Positions 53,646-61,856 of a stretch of 64,000 nt of DNA are shown here, piece after piece (position 1 is the stretch's first letter; the number at the start of each line of letters is the position of its first letter). Origin of the DNA: Burkholderia sp. WAC0059. GTDB taxonomy: Bacteria; Pseudomonadota; Gammaproteobacteria; Burkholderiales; Burkholderiaceae. Location: assembly GCF_002870125.1 (NCBI RefSeq), contig NZ_PNEO01000002.1:248001-312000 (forward strand), written 5' to 3'. The position numbers and the translations under genes were made by a program. The notes beneath the pieces were generated by a model. The model was not told the origin of the DNA and did not search any database. It was given only the letters and a program-made list of their open reading frames with translations.

Positions 53646-55118
53646 TTAGCCGGTCGAATGGTCGTCGGAGACGGCGGAGAGCGGGGTGGCCACCTGCTCG
53701 AGCGGCTTGCGCTCCGCGTCCATCCCCCAGATCGCGGCGATCAGCGCCGCGCCGAGCATCAGGGCCGACCCGACGAGATACCCCGAGAAAACCGCCCCGC
53801 GAAGATGCGTGTCGATCAATCGGCCGAAAAAGGCCGGACCGGCGATCCCGCCGAGCGCCGTCCCGAACGCGTAAAAGATCGCGATGGCGAGCGCGCGGAT
53901 TTCGAGCGGAAAGGATTCGCTGACGGTCAGATAGGCGGAGCTTGCCGCGGCCGAGGCAAAGAAGAAGATCACCATCCACGCGATCGTCTGCATCGTGGCC
54001 GTGAGAGCGCCCTGTTCGAACAGATAGCCGCTTCCCGTCAGCAGCAGGCCCGACAGCGCGTAGGTCGCGGCGATCATCGCGCGGCGGCCGAGCACGTCGA
54101 ACAGCCGGCCGAGCGCGATCGGACCGAGAAAATTGCCGAGCGCGAACGGCAGCAGGTACAGGCCCACCGTGTTGCCGGGCACGCGGTAAAACTCGGTGAG
54201 CACGAGGGCATAGGTGAAGAAAATCGCATTGTAGAAAAAGGCTTGCGCCGTCATCAGCGACAGGCCGACGAATGCGCGACGCCGATGCAGCACGAACACC
54301 GCGTGGAACACCTTGCGCAGCGCCGTGTGACTTTGCACGCGCAGGCGCAGCCGCTGCCCGGCGGGCGCCGCGAGCGTGTGTCCGGCATCGCGAAAACGCG
54401 TCTCGATGCCTTCGACGATCGCGCGCGCCTCGTCGTGCCGGCCGCGCATCAGCAGCCAGCGGGGGCTTTCCGGTATCCATGCACGCATTGGCAGTATTGC
54501 GAGCGCCAGCAGGGCGCCGATGAGAAAGCACGCGCGCCAGCCCCAGTCCGGCGGAAGCAGGCGAGGGTCCAGCAGGACGAGCGAGCCGGCCGCGCCGATG
54601 CCCGCGCCGACCCAGAACGTGCCGTTGATGCTCAGGTCCGTCCAGCCGCGCACGCGCGCCGGCGTGAACTCCTGGATCGTCGAATTGATCGCCGCGTATT
54701 CCCCGCCGATCCCGGCGCCGGTCAGCAGACGGAAGACGAAAAACGCGGCGAAATTCCACGACAGCGCGGTGGCGGCCGTGGCAAGAAGATAGACCGAGAG
54801 CGTGACGAAGAACAACTTGCGGCGGCCCAGCCGGTCCGTCAGCCAGCCGAAGCCGAGCGCGCCCATCACTGCGCCGGCGATGTAAGCGCTGCCGGCCAGA
54901 CCGACTTGCGCGTTGTCGAAATGCAGCATCGGGCTCGTCTTCAACGCGCTCGCGACCGCGCCGGCCAGCGTAACCTCGAGACCGTCGAGCAGCCAGGTCA
55001 CGCCGAGCGCCACTACGATCAATACGTGAAAGCGGCCCCACGGCAGGCGGTCGAGGCGTGCGGGAAGATCCGTTTCGACGACGCCTGGCGTCTCGATCGT
55101 CTTCGTCGCATCGGGCAT
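53646..55118 (-). CDS. MFS transporter (metabolite:H+ symporter)
   Basis: 490-residue major facilitator with 12 helices. Motifs: GLEVTLAG in helix 1, GFGWLTDRLGRRKLF in loop 2-3, RLLTGAGIGGEYAA in helix 4, PESPRWLLMRGRHDEA after helix 6. The combination fits the aromatic acid:H+ or sugar porter group. The Met at 55118 gives the normal tail; an upstream ATG at 55172 adds 18 residues. It lies in the same strand and downstream of the TetR gene at 55352-55993, about 230 bp away, so it could be its target. Confidence 0.88.
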   Translation of the reverse strand: MPDATKTIETPGVVETDLPARLDRLPWGRFHVLIVVALGVTWLLDGLEVTLAGAVASALKTSPMLHFDNAQVGLAGSAYIAGAVMGALGFGWLTDRLGRRKLFFVTLSVYLLATAATALSWNFAAFFVFRLLTGAGIGGEYAAINSTIQEFTPARVRGWTDLSINGTFWVGAGIGAAGSLVLLDPRLLPPDWGWRACFLIGALLALAILPMRAWIPESPRWLLMRGRHDEARAIVEGIETRFRDAGHTLAAPAGQRLRLRVQSHTALRKVFHAVFVLHRRRAFVGLSLMTAQAFFYNAIFFTYALVLTEFYRVPGNTVGLYLLPFALGNFLGPIALGRLFDVLGRRAMIAATYALSGLLLTGSGYLFEQGALTATMQTIAWMVIFFFASAAASSAYLTVSESFPLEIRALAIAIFYAFGTALGGIAGPAFFGRLIDTHLRGAVFSGYLVGSALMLGAALIAAIWGMDAERKPLEQVATPLSAVSDDHSTG

Positions 55119-55351
55119 CTTCGTCTCGCTACGGGGCAGTAGGACAGCGTCAGCAAGGTGCGTACCCGACATTCGCGGTGGCCCGCGAGAAGCAAATGGG
55201 CACCGAGGCTACTGAATGACGATGCCACGCCGATCCGAAGAGCGAAGAGCAATGCCAATGAAACCGAAGTCGGAGACCTATGACCTCGAGGCGATCGCGC
55301 CGCAGCACCGGCGGCCAGAAACCGGTCAACGCGAAGCCGAGCCGTGCTGCC

Positions 55352-55993
55352 TTACCCTTCGAACGCAGCCAGATAGCCGACCACGGCCCGGCTGGCCTCG
55401 GTGCAGATCGCATCCGAAATGCGGCCGTCGGTCAGGTAGCCGTACTTCATGCACGCGAATGCGATGCCGACGGCAAGGGCCGCCGCATCGGGTTCGGCCG
55501 GCAGCGTGCGCAACGCGCCGTTGCGCGCCGCGTGTTCCCTCAGCACGTTGCCGAGCGCCGCGTCTTTCAGCCGGTGAGCGTCGCGGTCCGCGCTGCTGAA
55601 CGGACCGTCGAGCAGCAGGAGACTGGCCGCGCGGTTCTCGTTGTAATACGCGCTCACCGCGCGAACGATCGCGTCGACCAGTTCGCGCCACGGCGCATCG
55701 GGCGCTTCGGCCCGAACGGAGGCGGCAATGCCGGCCACGCGTTCCATGTGCTGCGCCGCCAGATGCGCAAAGAGCTCGTATTTATCCGGAAAGTACTGGT
55801 AGATGCTCGCGCGTGGCACGCCCGAGCGCTTCGCGATTTCCGGAATCGACGTTTTCTCCGGCCCGGCCTCGAGGAGCAGTTCCGTAGCGGTATCGAGCGC
55901 GCGGGCCATCCTGCTCTGCGAGCGCGCCTGCGCCGGCGCTCGCCGCTCGGTCCCGGGCATCGCCGAAACACTGCTTGACTTGAAATCCGACAT
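55352..55993 (-). CDS. TetR/AcrR family transcriptional regulator
   Basis: 213 residues. Helix-turn-helix at about 27-75: ARALDTATELLLEAGPEKTS, then IPEIAKRSGVPRASIYQYFP. It is divergent from the alpha/beta hydrolase gene, with imperfect repeats covering its own start and promoter (55985-56025), so it probably represses itself and the hydrolase. The effector domain is not assignable. Confidence 0.9.
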   Translation of the reverse strand: MSDFKSSSVSAMPGTERRAPAQARSQSRMARALDTATELLLEAGPEKTSIPEIAKRSGVPRASIYQYFPDKYELFAHLAAQHMERVAGIAASVRAEAPDAPWRELVDAIVRAVSAYYNENRAASLLLLDGPFSSADRDAHRLKDAALGNVLREHAARNGALRTLPAEPDAAALAVGIAFACMKYGYLTDGRISDAICTEASRAVVGYLAAFEG

Positions 55994-56025
55994 AAGTTAA
56001 ATTTAATCCGACATTTGTTGGATTA
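55985..56025. promoter_or_regulatory. TetR operator region between tetR and hydrolase genes
   Basis: Palindrome with arms TAATCCGAC (56004-56012) and GTTGGATTA (56017-56025) and 4-bp spacer, one mismatch. The half-site ATCCGACAT appears a second time at 55985-55993, overlapping the TetR start codon. Very AT-rich against its surroundings. Confidence 0.6.
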
Positions 56026-56111
56026 TACGGTAATCTCCATTCCGTGTGATGGACCGGACGACGGCGACCGTCCTCGAACGAGATTCCGCTTTCATATTGA
56101 TAAGGTTTCCT

Positions 56112-57089
56112 ATGGACTATTCCAGCCAACAGGCATGGCGCGACATCGAGGCATGTCTTCCGCGCGAATTTCGTCTGGACGGGCAGGGCGCCCCCCGCGA
56201 GGACTGGTGGCCGTGGCGCGGACATCGCATCCATCTCGACCGTTTCGCCAATCCGGACGCGCCGGCAAAGGTCATTCTGTTTCATGGCGTCGGCACGAAC
56301 GGCCGGGAAATGTCGACCGTCCTCGGCGCGCCGCTTTTCAGGAGCGGGCTGGAAACGGTCGCCGTCGACATGCCCGGATACGGCGTGACGCAGGTGGCAC
56401 CCGGCAACCCGGCGACCTACGACGACTGGGTCCGGATCGCGAGCGACTTCATCGACGCCGAACTGGCTCGCGACCCAAGGCCGATCGTGCTCTACGGGCT
56501 CAGCGCCGGCGGGATGCTGACGTACCATGCCGCGGCGTTGAACCGGCGGGTCAAGGGCATCATCGGCATGACCTTCCTCGATCAGCGCGAGCGGCAGGTC
56601 AACGACGAAACGTCGATCAACCTGCCGATGAGCAGACTCGGCGCGCCGCTCATGCATCTGATCGCGAAAACGCCGTTGGCCGGGATGCGCGTGCCGATGC
56701 GCCTCGCGGCGAAAATGAATGCGCTCGTCAACGACCGGGCCGCGCTGCGCGCCTGTCTGAAGGACAGAACGTCCGCGGGCGCGTGGGTCAGCGTGCGCTT
56801 TCTCAGCTCCTACCTGCGATATCGGCCGGCGATCGAGCCGGAGCAGTTCGACGTCTGTCCGATTTTGCTGACCCAGCCGGAAAAGGACCGCTGGACGCCG
56901 CTTCATCTCAGCAAAATTTTTCTGGATCGCATCGGGCGGGTCCCGAAGACGGTCGTGATGCTCGGCAACGCGGGGCATTATCCGCTGGAACAGCCGGGCC
57001 TCGCCCAGTTGCACGACGCGGCGCTCGCGTTCGTCCTGTCCTGCTGCGGCCATGCCGATCGGCGCGTAGCCGTCGAAGCCGCGAGCTGA
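56112..57089 (+). CDS. Alpha/beta hydrolase fold protein
   Basis: 325-residue hydrolase. Oxyanion-hole HG-type motif FHGVGTNGRE (57-66), nucleophile elbow GLSAG (129-133, Ser131) and the C-terminal His in GNAGHYPLEQPG. The acidic residue is probably the Asp in TQPEKDRWTP. The Met at 56112 has AAGG 7 bases upstream, better than the Met at 56046. Could be an esterase or lactonase; natural substrate unknown. Probably controlled by the divergent TetR; its stop abuts the convergent LysR gene exactly. Confidence 0.88.
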   Translation: MDYSSQQAWRDIEACLPREFRLDGQGAPREDWWPWRGHRIHLDRFANPDAPAKVILFHGVGTNGREMSTVLGAPLFRSGLETVAVDMPGYGVTQVAPGNPATYDDWVRIASDFIDAELARDPRPIVLYGLSAGGMLTYHAAALNRRVKGIIGMTFLDQRERQVNDETSINLPMSRLGAPLMHLIAKTPLAGMRVPMRLAAKMNALVNDRAALRACLKDRTSAGAWVSVRFLSSYLRYRPAIEPEQFDVCPILLTQPEKDRWTPLHLSKIFLDRIGRVPKTVVMLGNAGHYPLEQPGLAQLHDAALAFVLSCCGHADRRVAVEAAS

Positions 57090-57998
57090 TCAACCCGCGA
57101 ACGACGGATCGACCTTGAAGCCGAGCACCTGGGCGGCCACCTCGATCCACGCGAGGCAACTGCGGCTGACGTAAGTATCGCGGCACCGGACCAGCGCCAG
57201 CTCGTAGGAAACCGTCGGCTCCACGACGGGCACGGTGACGAGCCTCGCGGAACGGATCGTCCTGCACGCCGTGGCCGGCAGCAGGGCGACGCCCATGCCG
57301 GACGACACCATCGAAACGATCAGGTCCAGATGGCTGCTGCGGCCCGCGATGCCCGGCACGAAACCCTGCGCGCGGCAAACGCTGTCGATCAGGTCGTTGA
57401 CCTTGAAGTCCTCGGTGAAGGCGACGAAGGGCGTACCGGCCAGGTTCCGCAACGGCACCTTCCTAAGCCCGGCGCAAGGATGATTGCGCGCCGCCAGCAG
57501 CGCCAGCCGGTCGCGCACGAACGTCTGCGTCAGAAAGCGTTCGCCGTCGACCGGCAGCAGGATGGCCGCGATATCGACCTCCCCCTCGGCCAGCGCGCTT
57601 TCGAGCTGGCGCGTACCGTACTCCGCGATCTGCAACTGGATGCCCGGATAGCGACGGCGAAACTCCGTGATGACGTCGCCGAAGAAAACCGACCCCGTCA
57701 TCGGAGGGAGTCCGACGCGCAGCGTTCCCGTCACCTGCGAACGCAGATCCCGCAGTTCCGCCCCCAGGTTGCCGACCTGCCGCAGGATCAGGCTGGCATG
57801 CCGGTACAGCACCTCGCCCTCGGGCGTCAGCCTGACGCCTTTCGGCGTGCGGACCAGCAGCTCGACTTCGAGTTCGTCCTCGAGCTGGGAGATGGAGCGG
57901 CTGATGGCCGGCTGCGTGACGTGCAGCGTTGCGCTCGCGCGGCGAAAGCCGTTCTGGCGCACGACTTCGGAAAAGTATCGGAGAGCGCGGATGTCCAT
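57090..57998 (-). CDS. LysR family transcriptional regulator
   Basis: 302 residues with the standard winged helix (MDIRALRYFSEVVRQNGF, ASATLHVTQPAISRSISQLE) and effector domain (GTLRVGLPPM; FVAFTEDFKV; GMGVALLPA). Divergent from the indolepyruvate/pyruvate decarboxylase gene (start 58147), with a dyad in the spacer, so it most likely regulates that enzyme in response to an aromatic or keto acid. Confidence 0.9.
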   Translation of the reverse strand: MDIRALRYFSEVVRQNGFRRASATLHVTQPAISRSISQLEDELEVELLVRTPKGVRLTPEGEVLYRHASLILRQVGNLGAELRDLRSQVTGTLRVGLPPMTGSVFFGDVITEFRRRYPGIQLQIAEYGTRQLESALAEGEVDIAAILLPVDGERFLTQTFVRDRLALLAARNHPCAGLRKVPLRNLAGTPFVAFTEDFKVNDLIDSVCRAQGFVPGIAGRSSHLDLIVSMVSSGMGVALLPATACRTIRSARLVTVPVVEPTVSYELALVRCRDTYVSRSCLAWIEVAAQVLGFKVDPSFAG

Positions 57999-58050
57999 GA
58001 CGTGAGGGATTCGCGAGGGCAGGAGCGATCAAATATCGGCATCGCTTCGA

Positions 58051-58075
58051 TGATAACAAAGCATTTTCATTATCA
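58051..58075. promoter_or_regulatory. LysR-type dyad upstream of decarboxylase gene
   Basis: TGATAA and TTATCA separated by 13 bases within the 148-bp spacer, the layout of a LysR recognition site near the promoters of both divergent genes. Confidence 0.45.
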
Positions 58076-58146
58076 GGCCGCGTATCGAATACTGGACTCG
58101 CCGGCCCCGTACCGGCCGCTCCCGCTAACTTTCCCGGACTTCTCCC

Positions 58147-59823
58147 ATGCAAAACGTAAGGACCATTGGCGATCATCTGCTCGACCGGATGGCGGAACTC
58201 GGCATCCGCCACCTGTTCGGCGTGCCGGGCGACTTCAACCTGGCGTTTCTCGATCACGTGATCGCTCACCCGGCCATCGACTGGGTCGGCACCGCGAACG
58301 AACTGAATGCCGCATACGCGGCGGACGGCTACGCGCGCTGCAACGGCGCGGGCGCGATCCTGACCACTTACGGCGTGGGCGAACTGAGCGCGATCAACGG
58401 TATTGCCGGCAGCTATGCCGAGCACGTGCCGGTTCTGCACATCGTCGGCGCGCCTTCGACCGATGCGCAACGGGCCGGGCTGAAAATGCATCACACGCTG
58501 GCGGACGGCGACTTCGGCCATTTCGCGCGCGCGCATGCGGAAGTCACCGCCGCCCATGCGCATTTGACGGCCGATAACGCTGTGGCCGAAATCGACCGCG
58601 TACTCGGCTGCATGATGCGCGAGCGCCGGCCGGGCTATCTGGTTTTGCCTACCGACGTCGCCAGAACCGCGCTGACGGCGGCCTTGCCCGAACTGCCGCC
58701 CGACACGGCGGAATGCGACGAGGCACAGCTCGACGCGTTCTGCACCCACGCCGGCGAACTGCTGGGGCGCGCCGGCAGAACGGTCGTACTGGCGGATTTT
58801 CTCGCGGACAGAATGCGGGCGAGCCGCGACGTCGAAGCCTTGATCCGTCTGGGCGGCTGGGCCAGCGCGACGCTGTCCGCCGGCAAGGGCACGCTCGACG
58901 AGACGATACCGGGCTTTCTCGGCCTCTACATCGGCGCGGCCAGCGAGCCGGAGGTCAAGGACGCCGTGGAATCGGCCGACGCGCTGATCGCGGTCGGCAC
59001 GCTGTTCTTCGACATGGCGACGTCGGGATTCACGCACCGGATCGACGAACGCCGCCTCATCGATATCCAGCCATCCGGGGCGACGGTAGCGGGGCGCGCG
59101 TATCCGCGCGTGCCGATGGACCGCGCGCTGCACTGCCTGATCGAACTGTTCCGCTCGGGTCCGCTATCGCCGGCAAAAACGGGCAGCGCGGCCGCGCCGG
59201 CAGACCAGCCGGTACGCGAAGCCGCTACGTCCGACGAGCCGCTGTCGCAAGCCAACTTCTGGCCGCTCGTTCAGGATTTCATCCGCGCGGACGATCTCGT
59301 GGTCGCGGAGCAGGGCACCGCATTCTATGGGGCCGTGACGCTGCGCCTGCCGAAGAACGTCCGCTTCATCGGCCAGCCGCTGTGGGCTTCGATCGGCCAC
59401 GCGATTCCCGCGGCCTTCGGCGCGCAGACCGCGTTGCCGTCGCGCCGTACCCTCGTGCTGGTCGGCGACGGCTCCGCGCTGCTGAGCATCCAGGAGTTGG
59501 GCAGCATGCTGAGAGACGGAATGACGCCCATCGTCATCGTGCTGAACAATAGCGGCTATACCGTGGAGCGGGCCATTCACGGTCCCGATCAACGCTATAA
59601 CGACATTGCATTGTGGGACTGGCAACGGGTCGCCGAAGCCATGGGCCGGGGAAAGCGCTCGCTGTCCCTGCGCGCGGCGACTACCGGCACATTCGTGGAA
59701 GCGCTGGACAAGGCTGGGCATGCCGACTGCCTGACGCTGATCGAAGTCGAGTTGCCCGTGCTGGACGTCCCGCCGCTGCTCGACTCGATCGCGAGAGCAA
59801 TCGCGGCTAGAAACGCTGGATAG
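58147..59823 (+). CDS. Indolepyruvate/pyruvate decarboxylase
   Basis: 558-residue TPP-dependent 2-oxo acid decarboxylase. FGVPGDFNLAFLDHV and Glu52 (TANELNAAYAADG) form the cofactor-activating Pyr domain; the two catalytic His of this branch are His115-His116 (KMHHTLADGDF); the PP domain has GDGSALLSIQELGSM followed by LNNSGYTVERAIHG, as in IpdC. It may turn indolepyruvate into indole-acetaldehyde (auxin route), phenylpyruvate or pyruvate into aldehydes; substrate choice cannot be read. Divergent LysR gene as likely regulator. Confidence 0.9.
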   Translation: MQNVRTIGDHLLDRMAELGIRHLFGVPGDFNLAFLDHVIAHPAIDWVGTANELNAAYAADGYARCNGAGAILTTYGVGELSAINGIAGSYAEHVPVLHIVGAPSTDAQRAGLKMHHTLADGDFGHFARAHAEVTAAHAHLTADNAVAEIDRVLGCMMRERRPGYLVLPTDVARTALTAALPELPPDTAECDEAQLDAFCTHAGELLGRAGRTVVLADFLADRMRASRDVEALIRLGGWASATLSAGKGTLDETIPGFLGLYIGAASEPEVKDAVESADALIAVGTLFFDMATSGFTHRIDERRLIDIQPSGATVAGRAYPRVPMDRALHCLIELFRSGPLSPAKTGSAAAPADQPVREAATSDEPLSQANFWPLVQDFIRADDLVVAEQGTAFYGAVTLRLPKNVRFIGQPLWASIGHAIPAAFGAQTALPSRRTLVLVGDGSALLSIQELGSMLRDGMTPIVIVLNNSGYTVERAIHGPDQRYNDIALWDWQRVAEAMGRGKRSLSLRAATTGTFVEALDKAGHADCLTLIEVELPVLDVPPLLDSIARAIAARNAG

Positions 59824-60169
59824 AGCGCGGCCGTCTGTCAAAGGGAAAGGAGTGCGTGGCGGGAGCAGCGTGCACGAGAACTATCACGCCTCACCGCCAC
59901 ATTTCGTCGACATGGCACGTCATCGGAATCCGGAATGCCGAGAGCCGCACAGGTAAATTTGCGTCGCCATAATTTTACATAAGATAAATTATCAACCTAA
60001 TCTATCCATGATCGCCGAATGAAAAATCCTCGGTAAGCCATCTTTCAAAAGTGCCCCCAGACTTCCATCCGCCCGGGATTTTCGCAATTCGACCCGGGAC
60101 TTCGCCGACCGGGCAAAACGCCGGGCAGTCTTATGCAAAATGGGCCTGGACGATTTCCAGGAATAACCC
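59824..60169. other. AT-rich spacer with hrpII-type promoter
   Basis: 346 bp. About 59950-60010 is distinctly AT-rich compared with neighbours, a sign of transferred DNA, and the promoter at 60081-60141 lies at its end. No gene seen inside. Confidence 0.6.
60081..60141 (+). promoter_or_regulatory. hrpII box (PIP-box) promoter
   Basis: TTCG at 60081-60084 and TTCG at 60101-60104 are separated by exactly 16 bases (as TTCGC-N15-TTCGC also a perfect PIP box). CAAAAT at 60136-60141 matches the -10-like YANNRT, with 31 bases between, inside the 30-32 spacing known for HrpB-controlled promoters of Ralstonia solanacearum. The ATG of the following gene is 28 bp further on. All three elements together are unlikely by chance. 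Confidence 0.75.
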
Positions 60170-60883
60170 ATGAATACGACGCCCGTTACCAGTCGACCGG
60201 CCTCCCCGGTCGAACCCTCGCCGACAGAGACCCGCAACGGAACGCAAGCGCCTCCGCCCAGCCCGCTCGGACCGTCGCGACGAAACAGCGTGTCCGGGCC
60301 GCTGTCCGGCCTGTCAGGCGCGTCCCATACCCAATCGCTGCCCGGGCCTGTCCAGTCGAGCACTTCGCCCGCTGCGCGCATGGCGGCGATGCGAGCCAAG
60401 CACAGCAAGGCCAGGGCCGAGGCGCTTGAGGCAAAGGCGGAGGCACCGCAGTTTAGTCCTGAAGCAGCGAACGGCGTCAAGGCTCTGATCAGCCTGGGCA
60501 ATCTGCCTGTCGCCGACGAAGCCAGCCAGCGGGCCGAAGCGCAACGGCGAATCGGCGCGCTGGACGCGCCTCCTGCCACGCAAGACGCTCGCAACGAATT
60601 GCGGGCAGCACTCGACGATGCCGTGCAACGGGACGGCGACGCCGTCATCAATAGCCAGACCTATCGGTTGTACTCTGAAGCACTGCACCCCTCCTCCAAT
60701 CGCGAGCGTCCCTCCTTCAATCCGGGATCGGACGGAGTGGTGAGCATGGCGGATCTCCTGATGGCGCAGGAGATGCTGGAAAGAAACCCAATGACGATGG
60801 ACATGAACTCGCTGAATGAGATGATGCATAGCATCCTGGACCAAATGGCGAACGACATAAGGCGGGCGGCGCGAGGCGATTGA
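60170..60883 (+). CDS. Putative type III secreted protein (hrp-regulated orphan)
   Basis: 237-residue protein of no recognised family. The first 64 residues are rich in Ser, Thr and Pro, with no acidic residue before Glu15, which is the composition of type III secretion signals. Residues 65-100 are Ala-rich helical (ARMAAMRAKHSKARAEALE), and the C-terminal 50 residues are Met- and Asp-rich helical (SMADLLMAQEMLERNP to NDIRRAARGD). The gene is preceded by an hrpII-box promoter and lies in somewhat lower-GC sequence than its neighbours. It could be an effector, helper or needle-associated protein; that is inference from promoter and composition. AGGA is 6 to 9 bases before the ATG. Confidence 0.7.
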   Translation: MNTTPVTSRPASPVEPSPTETRNGTQAPPPSPLGPSRRNSVSGPLSGLSGASHTQSLPGPVQSSTSPAARMAAMRAKHSKARAEALEAKAEAPQFSPEAANGVKALISLGNLPVADEASQRAEAQRRIGALDAPPATQDARNELRAALDDAVQRDGDAVINSQTYRLYSEALHPSSNRERPSFNPGSDGVVSMADLLMAQEMLERNPMTMDMNSLNEMMHSILDQMANDIRRAARGD

Positions 60884-61090
60884 ACGTCAGGCTCGGCCCC
60901 GAATTCCGCTCCGCTCAACCGAAAGCGAACGCCGTCGAATAGCGACGGCGTGACCACGCCGTCCGCACGCACCGCGTGCACCTGGCGAGCAGCGCCCTTC
61001 CCGGTTTTCTATTTCCGGTTCGAGGAAAACTACGGCGGCACGGAGCGGCTACAGGCCGGTCTGGCGCCCGCCCCGCCCCGCGCCACGACT

Positions 61091-61564
61091 TCAAACCGTC
61101 ACCGAAGGCATGTCCTTTATGCACCGCAGCGCGAACATCGACCGGCTGTGCCGAATGCCCGAAATTCGATAGAGTTTCTCGCGCAAAAAACGCTCGTAGC
61201 CGGCCGTGCCCTGCACGGCGACCTTGATCAGGTAGTCGTACTCGCCCGAGATCAGATAGGCCTCGAGCACCTCGGGCAGCGCCGCCAGTTCCTCCCCGAA
61301 ACGGGCCAGCACCTCGTCCTCGTGACGGTCCAGCGTCACCTCGATCAGAACGGTGTCGGACAGCCCCAGCTTTTCCTGATCGATCAGCGCGACGTATCCG
61401 CGAATCAGACCCGTCTCCTCCAACTGGCGCGTGCGGTTCCAGCACGCCGTCGTCGACATCCCGACGCGTTCGGCCAGCTCCGCGTTCTTGATCCGCGCGT
61501 TGTGCTGGAGCGCCCGCACGATCGCGAGGTCCTGTCTGGTCAGCGACGAATTCGAGTCGTTCAT
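61091..61564 (-). CDS. Lrp/AsnC family transcriptional regulator
   Basis: 157 residues, the typical size. Helix-turn-helix at about 22-50 (NARIKNAELAERVGMSTTACWNR), then the RAM ligand-binding domain (VLIEVTLDRHEDEVLARF; AYLISGEYDYLIKVAV). Divergent from the benzoylformate decarboxylase-like gene (start 61857) and likely its activator or repressor; the effector may be an amino acid or a keto acid. Confidence 0.9.
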   Translation of the reverse strand: MNDSNSSLTRQDLAIVRALQHNARIKNAELAERVGMSTTACWNRTRQLEETGLIRGYVALIDQEKLGLSDTVLIEVTLDRHEDEVLARFGEELAALPEVLEAYLISGEYDYLIKVAVQGTAGYERFLREKLYRISGIRHSRSMFALRCIKDMPSVTV

Positions 61565-61856
61565 GGCGAAAGAACATCATTTATGAATTCCGCAAACCAG
61601 CGGAACGATCGTCCGATTATCCCGGCTCTCCAGCGCATTTCAAAAATCTTCTTCGCAAAATGGCGGGCTAATATTTTCGTACGCTTTCTTGCTGAGCTTC
61701 CGGTTCGCCGCGTGCCGGGCCAACCGGCTCTACCCGCCCATAAGGCGGATAGGGAAGCGCCGTCGCCCCCAGGAGGGGGATTCCCGGCGCCCTGCGCTCG
61801 ACCGCGGGGCGCCGTTTCAGGTTCATGAAAGCATCACCCCGAAAAAGGCCAACACC
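61565..61856. other. Divergent spacer between lrp and decarboxylase-like genes
   Basis: 292 bp, with an AT-rich patch about 61660-61685 that is a good place for the promoters. TTCG sites in it are spaced by 20, not 16, so it is not an hrpII box. Confidence 0.4.

Noticed and set aside
61675..61702. Second possible hrpII box upstream of the BFD-like gene
   Set aside because: Two TTCG occur but 20 bases apart, not 16, and no YANNRT follows at 30-32 bases.
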